A stretch of 64,000 nt of DNA from Synanceia verrucosa (Eukaryota > Chordata > Actinopteri > Perciformes > Synanceiidae): contig CM056550.1 in the NCBI GenBank assembly GCA_029721515.1, forward strand, positions 30,708,119 through 30,772,118, written 5' to 3'. The notes below the pieces were generated by a model that ran no database searches, was not told where the DNA came from, and saw nothing but the letters and a program-made list of their open reading frames with translations. The translations under genes were made by a program, and so were the position numbers. Positions 55,401-64,000 of the stretch are shown here, piece after piece (position 1 is the first letter of the stretch; each line of letters begins with the position of its first letter).

Positions 55401-57316
55401 GATTGGATTATCAGCGATATCTTTGGCGGCAGCAGCTGCAGTCAACAGCCAAACTCATATTCAGAGTGAAATGTCCTGGTTTTTCTAAATCCAGTTAGAG
55501 AAGTCAGCAGAGGAGAATTTATTCTGCATTCCATGCAGCGGTCTGATGCGTCAATATTGACGATCTTGTGTCCTGGATAGCTTTCCTGAGTTTGTTTAGT
55601 GAAAAACAGCCTCAGAGCAGAGAACACATTCAGTGATTCCACTTCTTTGAGCAGTTTAATGATTAAGTAGGTCCAAAAAGTTTGCATCTCTGATAGCACA
55701 TAGATACTGTCTTTAAGTCAGAAACAGGCCTACAGCTCCAGAAGCATTTCTCTTTTTTCATGCTGCACAATTATTCATATTTTTAGGTTCCTAACTCTCT
55801 GTATAGTTAAATTTATCGGTGTTACTGCCTCTCTTTGTGAATGTTCTCTCTTAGTGGGACATGTGTGAGCTGTGACTGATGGCACTTAAGGTCAGAACAC
55901 CTCATGATGTGTACAGACAACAAGCGAATTTGATTTGTCCTTTTAAGCTGTGTTTTCATCAAGAAGATGGTATTTTAGTCAAAGGAACTGCTTTTCAGTG
56001 AACTAATCCATGGGTGTCTGTAGTTCCACCACAGTCTAAAGGCCTGCAAAGATCAGTCAAATTAGTCAGATGAGGTATGCAAAAAGTGTTGTTCTGGAGG
56101 AATGTTCCTATCATCAAAACAGGCCTTTGGTTTTAGTCGTTAAGGCATGAGGAGGAGGAGGAGAAGAAATTAACAGTAAAGTTGTGTTAGTGTGGTAAAT
56201 GTACAGTGTAGTTTGTCTCTGAAAAGATGCTGCAGCTCCTCAAGAATCAAGCAAAGTAAACAAACTGGGTGTGTGGGCATGTTGAGAGCTGTCATGAGAT
56301 ACAACCTCCCTCTGGTCTGTTTAACAGCACTAATACCAATCAACGCCTGACTACTGTTTGTCTGAAACAGCTGGACAATCACACTTGATGATGAGGAGTA
56401 ACGATGAGTAATCCAAAACGACATGTTTTCAATATAGCATCATTATATTATTGAATTCACTGAAGTAAAGTCGTCCTCAGTTATTTGTCACAAACTTGGC
56501 TATACCATGTCATGTGATATGCTATTGCGGATTAATGTTTATTATCATGGAATTCACTTTATATATAAAATTCAAATTTTTTTCATTACATCTTTCCAAC
56601 CTTGTCTTGTTTCATTCCATTGTTGAAATATTATCAAGACTATATAGTGGATACTCACAATTCCTGTCCTGGCAGCCATTAAATATGATGCACACAGTAA
56701 ACAGAATGATTATTCCTCTAGTCCATAATAGCTAATTATGAGAGTTGAATGAATCTCCTCTTCAACTCTTTGAGTACCAGCCATTTATTTTTCCCCATTT
56801 TGAGTCATATTTCAAGACCCACAGAATATTTGTACTATGTACTCTGAAAACACTGAATAGCTCAAATGAAAGAAGAGACTCTCTATTTCATCATGAAAAA
56901 ATGTTTGATTTTTACCTTGTTCCATTCTTAGTTTATCAGAGAGGCCAGTTTCACCAAAAACGACACTTTTTGTCCAGAACGTCCGTTTTGCTCTCTCTGT
57001 CTCCACTTCCTGCTTAGATTTCCGTGGCATATACCATCTCTTTATACTTCGACTACATCTCCAAGAAGCCCCAACATTACTCACAGGCTGCGGGAGACCA
57101 TGATCGGTGATCCGCTGCTGAAAAAGCATTTTGACGTTGAAATGCGTCAATGGCACTCAAAGAGTTAATCTGATTTTCTAATGGTTTGTTGATGGCTGCT
57201 TATTTACAACATGGATTGTTTCATGTTTACATGTTTTCTGTCATTTTCAGGGTCTCATTAAAATCAGAGGTGACCAATGCTGGAGAGACCTCACCTGCAT
57301 GGACTACCACTACGAG
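46188..57316 (+). CDS. lmf1: Lipase maturation factor 1, exons 1-5 (3' part outside window)
   Basis: An ER membrane protein needed for folding and dimer assembly of lipoprotein, hepatic and related lipases. Five exons are visible (46,188-46,410, 46,934-47,243, 48,290-48,300, 49,734-49,882, 57,251-57,316), totalling 253 codons in one frame across GT-AG junctions. Recognition rests on HTGTFWLTRIVLL, QNKQLIGEHGL, WLLDWSDM, WESQLLETGF, RWLIVRIMLGA and DQCWRDLTCMDYHYE, which follow the vertebrate LMF1 order. The first TM segment is at residues ~58-80; further hydrophobic segments lie in exon 2. The start at 46,188 (AACATGGCGG, good context, MAA like the human protein) is preferred over an in-frame ATG 21 bp upstream. 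The conserved continuation after HYE is not found before the window ends, so intron 5 exceeds 6.6 kb. Confidence 0.92.
46934..47243 (+). CDS. lmf1: lmf1 exon 2
   Basis: Acceptor TTTTCTGTAG, donor CTCTG|GTGAGT. Encodes the rest of TM1, a loop, and two hydrophobic segments. Confidence 0.92.
48290..48300 (+). CDS. lmf1: lmf1 exon 3, an 11-nt microexon
   Basis: GTACTCCTTTG lies between a strong polypyrimidine-AG acceptor and a perfect GTAAGT donor. It finishes a Trp codon, encodes Tyr-Ser-Phe and starts a Gly codon. This gives WYSFGWESQ, the sequence expected in LMF1, and keeps the frame. Confidence 0.9.
49734..49882 (+). CDS. lmf1: lmf1 exon 4
   Basis: Acceptor GATTTGTCCAG, donor GGAGCT|GTGAGT. 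Encodes WESQLLETGFLAIF to RIMLGA. Confidence 0.92.
51478..51996 (+). mobile_element. piggyBac-like MITE, copy 2, with nested SINE
   Basis: The left end is degenerate at a TTAA (51,478). The right end TGGCACTCAAAGAG is followed by TTAA (51,993-51,996). A SINE interrupts it at 51,592-51,905, so the MITE is the older of the two. Confidence 0.65.
51592..51905 (+). mobile_element. tRNA-headed SINE, copy C, 3' truncated
   Basis: Begins GGGTGGCACGGTGGTGTAG with an intact A box. The B box is mutated, and the element stops before the usual C-rich/GGAT end. Confidence 0.8.
52864..53137 (-). mobile_element. tRNA-headed SINE, copy D, 5' truncated
   Basis: On the minus strand the body and GGAT tail are present but the tRNA head is missing. 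A 13-bp duplication GCATGGTTACGTC flanks it (52,851-52,863 and 53,138-53,150), so the truncation happened during insertion. Confidence 0.82.
54011..54285 (+). mobile_element. piggyBac-like MITE, copy 3, partial
   Basis: The left end (TTTAGCTCATTGAGTGCCAG) and body match copies 1 and 4. The right part is lost near a C/A homopolymer run (~54,267-54,293). Confidence 0.65.
55111..55190 (-). mobile_element. 3' tail of a fish non-LTR element
   Basis: A TAGAATAGAATAGAAT repeat followed by TACTTTATTGATGCCAA. This looks like the 3' end of a fish non-LTR element (possibly Rex/Babar type) in minus orientation. Too short to classify firmly. Confidence 0.4.
56761..57168 (+). mobile_element. piggyBac-like MITE, copy 4
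   Basis: From TTCAACTCTTTGAGTACCAG to TGGCACTCAAAGAGTTAA, about 408 bp. The left TTAA has mutated to TTCA. It ends 82 bp before lmf1 exon 5. Confidence 0.72.
57251..57316 (+). CDS. lmf1: lmf1 exon 5
   Basis: A 66-nt exon, 22 codons (GLIKIRGDQCWRD to YHYE). Acceptor CATTTTCAG, donor GAG|GTGTGT. Confidence 0.9.
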
Positions 57317-58970
57317 GTGTGTGTACCTTTGTTGTTATACTGTGTGTTTCCCTGCACTGTGTGTCATGAGAGTTATCCCGTAACAATACATGACACAGAT
57401 AATCATTCTTGATCTCCTGGTCTGTAGCTATAAATTGATTGATTACTTGATTACCTTGATACTTTGTTTGTTGACCTCTGTAGAGTGCAGAGAGAGAACA
57501 CCATGCAGCAATAAGCCCTGAGTACCAACGATAGCTCTTTCTAAATTTCCCAAAAGCCATTTTTTCAAAACTGATCCAGATACACTAAAGCCATAGCTTT
57601 TGTCTCCTGACTGATGACAAGACAGCAATGAACTCTCCTCAGGCTAACCACACCAGGGTAACACATTACTGTGACTGCTGTCGCTGGAGGTTGTGCAAAT
57701 CCTGTGTTTGTCTGTTCCCTGCGGGGCGCTCGACTGCTCTGACCTGCACTGCTCTGTTACCAAGCTGCAGGGGAGGGGCAGAATATCTTCTGTATATAGC
57801 ATACTGTACATAGAAATATATTCGCTCCTATGGGATCAGATGACTGGAAATGACACACTCACACACACATATTAAGAATACAGTGTAGATGCTCCCAGTC
57901 TGAAATACAATGGACATGGAGGATAGATTGTGTTATAATGGGGTTCAACCCTCATAAAGTATGTGACCTGTTTCTTCACTTGAGAGAAAAATAGATTTGG
58001 TTGACTGGTACTGCATTTTAAATGTAATCTAATGTATCCCCCAGTTTTAGCATAGCTAATGCTATGGAAATCACAAAGCCAGCAGTTGTGACCCCATCCA
58101 TCCATCCATCCATCCATCCACTCAAATATATTATCCATGCTTTGTGAAATATCAAATGATCTCTGTCCTTTCTGATAATTAATCAAATGAAACAGGTGAA
58201 ATCATTCTATTGTTGAACCACTCTTATCCATATGTAGATTCACCACAGCGCATAATGTTGTTAATACTGTATTATAAAGAGTAAGTAATTTCTTTTAAGG
58301 GATTATAAACCAGGGTTTAGTTAGCACGTAAGCAACATCTGAAGCTAATGGGAATATCATTAATTTGCAGGTATTTGCAACATGACACGACATGAAGAAT
58401 ATCTGTGTGAAGTTTGTGGCCAGTCAATTACAATTTATCCTTGAGCAAAGTTGAAAGTCTACCAAATTTCAAAACATGAAAAACAAAATGTAGGCCCACC
58501 AAAGTCAGTTAGGGACTGTGAGCGTATGAGAGCATTAAAACCCAAAACTAAATGACTGTAATTCTTAATGGCAGAGTGATTACCACCATAATTATGCAGT
58601 GGTGAAGGAAACATTGGGGCTCATTGAGCCTTTCGTTGACAGTTCACATAAAAACTATTCACATTCATTCAAACCAATACCCTGATGCCTTGGTTCCAAA
58701 TTCCAGTGGTGAAAAGGAACAAAATACTTCATTATATTGTCTATACTGATCAGTGGAGCAGGAGCAGCTTGACAAACACACAGGAAAATATGAAACCCCT
58801 ACAGTGGCAGCATCTGTACTTTACAGACTTTTACTATATTTCACATGTGAATTAGCACAATATGGCTTCCATTGTACCCTCCCGTGATGTGTGTGTGTGT
58901 TTGTTTGTTTGTGTCCTTTACACTTTCAATCAATTATTTCATGCTGTTCTTTATTGTTTCCTTGTGCAAC
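57317..58970 (+). other. lmf1 intron 5, first part
   Basis: No exon recognised. It contains a (CCAT)n microsatellite at ~58,094-58,120. Confidence 0.5.
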
Positions 58971-58972
58971 TA

Positions 58973-60151
58973 CACTATATTGCCAAAAGTATTCGCTCAC
59001 CCATCCAAATAATCAGAATCAGGTGTTCCAGTCACTTCCATGGCCACAGGTGTATAAAATCAAGCACCTAGGCATGCAGACTATTTTTACAAACATTTGT
59101 GAAAGAATGGGTCGCTCAGGAGCTCAGTGAATTCCAGCGTGGAACTGTGATAGGATGCCACCTGTGCAACAAATCCAGTCGTGAAATTTCCTCTCTCCTA
59201 AATATTCCACAGTCAACAGTCAGCTGTATTATAAGAACGTGGAAGTGTTTGAGAACGACAGCAACTCAGCCACAAAGTGGTAGACCACGTAAACTGACAG
59301 AGCGGGGTCAGTGGATGCTGAGGCGCATAGTGCGAAGAGGTCACCAACTTTCTGCAGAGTCAATCACTACAGACCTCCAAACTTCATGTGGCCTTCAAGA
59401 ACAGTGCACAGAGAGCTTCATGGAATGGGTTTCCATGGCCGAGCAGCTGCATTCAAGCCATACATCACCAAGTGCAATGCAAAGCATTGGATGCAGTGGT
59501 GTAAAGAGCAGTGGAGACATGTTCTCTGGAGTGACGAATCGCGCTTCTCCATCTGGCAATCTGATGGACGAGTCTGGGTTTGGCGGTTGCCAGGAGAATG
59601 ATACTTGTTGGACTGCATTGTGCCAAGTGTAAAGTTTGGTGGAGGGGGGGTTATGGTGTGGGGTTGTTTTTCAGGAGCTGGGCTTGGCCCCTTAGTTCCA
59701 GTGAAAGGAACTCTGAATGCTTCAGCATACCAAGACATTTTGGACAATTCCATGCTCCCAGCTTTGTGGGAACAGTTTGGAGCTGGCCCCTTCCTCTTCC
59801 AACATGACTGTGCACCAGTGCACAAAGCAAGGTCCATAAAGACATGATGACAGAGTCTGGTGTGGATGAACTTGACTGGCCTGCACAGAGTCCTAACCTC
59901 AAGCCGATAGAACACTTTTGGGATGAATTAGAGCGGAGACTGAGAGCCAGGCCTTCTCGTCCAACATCAGTGTGTGACCTCACAAATACACTTCTGGAAG
60001 AATGGTCAAAAAATCCCATAAACACACTCCTAAACCTCGTGGACAGCCTTCCCAGAAGAGTTGAAGCTGTTATAGCTGCAAAGGGTAGACTGACATCATA
60101 TTGATTTAGGAATGGGATGTCACTTAAGTTCATATGCGAGGCAGTATAGTG
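58973..60151 (+). mobile_element. Tc1-like DNA transposon with shortened right end
   Basis: About 1.18 kb flanked by TA (58,971-58,972 and 60,152-60,153). The left terminal repeat starts CACTATATTGCCAAAAG. The right end keeps TATAGTG but lacks most of the matching inner part, so the terminal repeats are unequal. It contains a broken transposase. Confidence 0.85.
59107..60104 (+). pseudogene. Tc1-like transposase, broken
   Basis: Tc1/mariner transposase with an N-terminal helix-turn-helix (EFQRGTVIGCHLCNKSSREI) and the DDE catalytic region (WSDESRFS, QHDCAPVHKA, PIEHFWDELE). The frame breaks close to the start (~59,120), near ~59,398 and near ~59,845, and there is an in-frame TGA at 59,599-59,601. 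Ends at 60,104. Not able to make a full protein. Confidence 0.85.
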
Positions 60152-60160
60152 TATGTTCTA

Positions 60161-63100
60161 TTTTTTTTTTTTTTTTTTTTTTTTTTTTATCAAATATATT
60201 TATTATTTTCCAAAGGACAAAAAAAACAAAAACAAAAAGAGAACATAGGAAAGAAAGATACAACATACAGAACACAGCACAACCAAAAAATATGATATTA
60301 GTCCGTGGTCACAGTTAGACTAATGGCAAATGAAAAAAGAAACAGCTATAGAGAAATAAATGAATAAAATAAAGTATACACCAAGTTACATCTGTGCACA
60401 GTGAAGCATTAAGTTTGTGGGTCTTGTCCCTTAAAGTAGCTCAGTACAGGGCCCCAAATCTTATCGAATACCTCTCCTCTCTCTTCATCACAAAGCTTTA
60501 GTCTCTCAAGGTGTAATGTATTAGACATTTCTCCCAGCCACAGTTCAAATGTCGGCACAAAGTCTTTTTCCACATCGTAAAATCAGTTTTTACTTAATCA
60601 CCATCCCAAATTGAATAGCCTTCTTTTCATATTTGTTGGTGGAAGACAGTATATTTGTAGCTCCGACAACCGCTACAAGTGGGCTGGGTACCAAGCTCTT
60701 ACCAAAGGCCTCAGAGAAACAGTAAAAAATGCTTTTCCAGTATGAGTGAAGTTTGTGTGAAGTCTGCATGACCAGAAGGAATGTACAAGATTGCTTATCA
60801 TGGATTTGCATCTATTACACATGGGTGAGACGCTCGGGTAAAATCTGTGTAATTTCTCCTGTGAATAATGGAGTCTGTGTAGTACTTTATATTGTATAAG
60901 GTTGTGTCTTACATTAACCGAACATTCATGTACATTAAATGAACATTAGTCCCAATTCTCATCACTCAGCTCCATATTCAACTCGTCTGCCCATGCCTTT
61001 TTAAAAACCTCTGTACTCAGCAGAGCTCTCTCATGAAAGGATTCCATAAAAAGAGAAATTGCCCCACGTGTGGCAGGTCAAATTTATTCATTTGCCTCGA
61101 GAATATCATGTTTATTCAAAACTTCAAAGTTTGGTATATATTTCTTAACGGAATCTCTTATCTGTAAATATCTGAAAAAGCTTGAGGAAGAAATATTATA
61201 AATGGTTTGTAGTTATGTAAATGAGGCAAGTTCCCTTCAATATACAAATCACTCACGTTACTAATGCCCTCTGTTTCAAGCAGAAAAAACTATATCGTTC
61301 AGGCCAGGTGTAAAAGCATGATTTTCACAAATTGGAGTGTCAATGTATATATTTGGGGCCTTAATATGCTTTTATCTGTTCCCATATGCATATAGTGCCA
61401 TTAATTTACAAAGCTGTTGCTGTAATATGGCTTTTTGACTTTGGTGGGGCTGTTGAGCAGTGCTAGCAAAGAGGTCTTTTACAGAGTAATCGTTCTATAC
61501 ATTTACGCAGAGGCAACAATATGATGAAGAGGGGGCCTCTTCTCCACCAAGCCAGTACAGACAGATGAGCAGCCCAGTAATACAATTTGAAATTCGGAAG
61601 AGCAAAGCCTCCAGCATTTTTAGGTTTACATAGATGTTTTTGGAAATCCTAATGGCTTTGTAGTTCCAGATAAAAGGTATAATAATTGAATCCAATAGTT
61701 TAAAGTAAGACTGGGGGATAAAACATGGAATAGACTGAAAGAGATGCAAGAAGCGTGGCAATACAATCATCTTAATTGCATTAATCTTCCCTACTAGATA
61801 AATAGGAAGGGTCTTCCAAAAATGTATACCTTGCTTAAGTTGCTCAATCTTGTTTTGCCAATTCTTCAGCAAAAGGTCCTTTGGATTTTTGTCACCGTTA
61901 TACCCAGATATGAAAAATCCTCAAAGCCTTTTTGAAGGAGTAGACTGTATATATGTTTTATCAACCTCTTTAGAAATTGGCATAATTTCACTTTTTGTCC
62001 CAGTTCACAGAAAATCCAGAGAATTTACCAAAGCTATTTATTAATGTTAAAAGATGAGATAACGATGTTTGAGGTCGAGATATGAACAAAAGAATATCAT
62101 CCGCATATAGCAATCGATGTTCCTGACCATTCATGTCAATAGGAGATATGACTTGGCTTTTCTGATGCTTGTAGCTAGTGGTTCAATAATTATAGAGAAC
62201 AGAAAAGGAGAGAGCGGACACCCCTGACGGGTCCCACGATTAATTGCAAAAAGGGCATGAAATATTTTGGTTTGGTAATTACAAGAGGCAGTAGGGTGTG
62301 AATAGATGAGCTCAATCCACTTCATAAAGAAGGTCCAAATCAAATTTTTCAATGTAAACAGCATATAGGGCCACTCCCACCTGGTCAAATGCCGCTGCGC
62401 ATCTAGCGAGATCACTACAGCCTCCTTTGTATGTTCTGTATATAAAGCGTGGAATAAGCGGCGTAAGTTGAAATACATATGCCTACCTGGTATAAAACCT
62501 GTTTGGTCGGGATGGATTATAGAACACATGTGCTCTTTTTAATCTGTCAGCTAAGATTTTTCCTAGATTTTGGTTTCAATAGGCAACAAAGAAATAGGAC
62601 GATATGAAGAGACCAAATTAGGTCGTGGCGACCAGGTTTGGGATAAGTGAAATATTAGCCTTATATAGAGTTGGAGGTAACCTAGAGCACAGCATCGAGT
62701 GGTTTAACATGCGTAGTATGAGGCGATAGTTTAGAGCTGAATACCTTAAAAATTCAATACTAAAGCCATCAGGTCCTGCTGCCTTGTTGTTAGGGAGCGA
62801 GGAGATCACTTTTTAATCTCGTCCAAATTAATATCTGCATCTAGAGAAGAAGAGATTCTCCTGATAATCTAGGCAATCCTAGATTCTTAAAAAATCCTCC
62901 ATCGCTTCAAGATCAGGTTCACCCCTGTGACTGATAGATACATTCATAAAAACTAGCAAAGCACTTATTAATTTTCCAGGATCCGTCAAAGAGCCCGTCA
63001 CTCGCCCTGATAGAGTGTATAGCTCTGGAGGCCTGAGATTTTTAACTGGCGGAGCAGTAATGTCGATGGGGTTTATCACCCAATTCAAAAATACTTTTGT

Positions 63101-64000
63101 CTTACTTGGGCCAGCAAATGTGAAACATTCTTGGACATTATAAAATTATAACCATACTTTAATGCAGTGATCTTTCTTAGCGTCTCAGGTTTATTACTTT
63201 CCTTGTATTGTGCTTCTAGAGCAAACAGTTGTTTATCTATTTCAGTTAACTTTTCTGTAGACTTTTTTCTCTCTGCAGCTTCGTAGGAAATAATGTGACC
63301 CCTAAGAACAGCCTTCATGGCCTCCCAAAGCGTGGAATCGTCAACTTAAGCCATTATCGTTAGTATCTATATATAAATCTGTTTTGCTTGAAAGATAGGA
63401 GCAAAACTCCTTGTCTTTCAATAAGGTGTTATTTAGAAGTAGCCAGTTAAATTCTCCCCGTTTGTGATTCAGTTTAAGCTTTAAAGAAACTGGGGCATGA
63501 TCTGATATGAGAATATTGTGATAGGTACAGTCTACTATTTGTGACAATAATTTGAATCCAATATGAAATAATGATCCTTAGTAAGACTTATGAACTGCTG
63601 AAAATAGGAGAAATCTCTCCCTGTAGAAGTTAAGAAGCCTCCAAATATCCACCAGGTTATGAGACTGTATAAGATTACTAAGGCTAATACTGCTCTTAGT
63701 TGGATTCATTTGAGAGTGTTGTCTATCAAGAACAGGGTCCAAAACACAATTCAGATCTCCTCCTAAAATTATATTTGTATTTGACACACTCGATACATTA
63801 TTGAAAAGATTCTGAAAGAAAACAGGATCATCAAAATTAGGCCCATAAACATTTATCAAAGTTACCGGTACTGAGTTTAGCTCCTCCAACTATTAAAGTA
63901 TCTACCTCTGTTATCATAAATGGTTTGTGTATGAACAAAAGATATTTTTTCTTAATAAGAATCTTAACTCCTCTGGTTTTGTGCTAAAATTTGATTGGAA
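60161..64000 (-). mobile_element. L1-type LINE, 3' part, running off the window
   Basis: Read on the minus strand, the element ends in a 28-base poly(A) (T run at 60,161-60,188). Upstream of that are a ~220-bp 3' UTR and a long decayed ORF2. The start of the endonuclease lies beyond the window. The poly(A) begins 8 bp past the Tc1 end. Confidence 0.88.
60409..63990 (-). pseudogene. L1 ORF2 (endonuclease-reverse transcriptase), broken
   Basis: Pieces in different frames follow ORF2 order on the minus strand. The APE endonuclease spans ~63,990-63,341, with NVYGPN, GGDLNCVLDP and ISDHAPVSL. An RT finger region (NNKAAGPDGFSIEFL) lies at ~62,809-62,618. The RT palm (HPDQTGFIPGRH, RQGCPLSPFLF) lies at ~62,529-62,131. 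The catalytic YADD is at 62,096-62,107, and a post-RT region lies at ~61,872-61,495. The C-terminus with FDKIWGPVLSYF ends in TAA at 60,409. Several frameshifts and stops make it inactive. Vertebrate L1-clade affinity is judged from these motifs. Confidence 0.85.

Larger units (their letters stand above)
49883..57250 (+). other. lmf1 intron 4
   Basis: About 7.4 kb, holding MITE copies 2-4, SINE copies C and D, and a short LINE-like tail. No other exon recognised. Confidence 0.6.

Noticed and set aside
59418..60133. Minus-strand frames of 160-165 codons over the Tc1 element
   Set aside because: They are complements of the transposase coding strand and match no family.
57317..64000. lmf1 exon 6
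   Set aside because: The conserved sequence expected after HYE (TQPMPNP-like) was not found on the plus strand before the window end.

Overview
This is nuclear DNA from a vertebrate, almost certainly a teleost fish. Three things point there: spliced genes with GT-AG introns (a SoxE gene and an lmf1 gene), fish-type mobile elements (BEL/Pao, Tc1, L1, a tRNA-headed SINE, a TTAA-type MITE), and a large tandem cluster of tRNA genes. No species can be named from the sequence alone.

Layout. (1) 1-21,328 and 29,493-32,942 form one tandem tRNA array on the minus strand. It holds initiator-methionine tRNA genes (anticodon CAU; 36 copies or remnants, 15 of them full length and identical to the canonical 72-nt sequence) and arginine tRNA genes (anticodon CCU; 12 copies plus one fragment). 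Each tRNA-Arg lies 6 bp upstream of a tRNA-iMet in the direction of transcription, as a dimeric gene. The array is built from ~522-bp iMet units and ~1.0-kb (sometimes ~1.12-kb) composite units. A block of ~5.69 kb is itself duplicated. (2) The array is interrupted at 21,329-29,492 by a young BEL/Pao LTR retrotransposon on the minus strand. It has 965-bp LTRs, a 5-bp target duplication and an uninterrupted pol, but gag carries two frame breaks. (3) 32,943-41,103 has no gene I recognise. It carries SINEs, a MITE, a GT microsatellite and fragments of other dispersed repeats. (4) 41,104-43,183 holds a complete three-exon sox8-type gene on the minus strand (462 codons plus stop). (5) 43,184-46,187 is the divergent intergenic region, with AT-rich simple repeats and a dispersed repeat ending in two long hairpins. 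(6) 46,188-57,316 holds the first five exons of lmf1 on the plus strand, including an 11-nt microexon; the gene runs off the window. (7) Introns 4 and 5 of lmf1 hold SINEs, MITEs, a broken Tc1 transposon (58,973-60,151) and a broken L1 LINE on the minus strand (60,161 to the window end).

How the parts relate. The tRNA array would supply initiator and Arg(CCU) tRNA by Pol III. Most of the many 60-140-codon open frames in it are translations of tRNA genes and their spacers, not proteins. sox8 and lmf1 are divergent neighbours, as I recall for human SOX8 and LMF1, so this is probably conserved synteny. The retrotransposon's primer-binding site matches the 3' end of tRNA-Tyr, and it sits inside a truncated iMet fragment.
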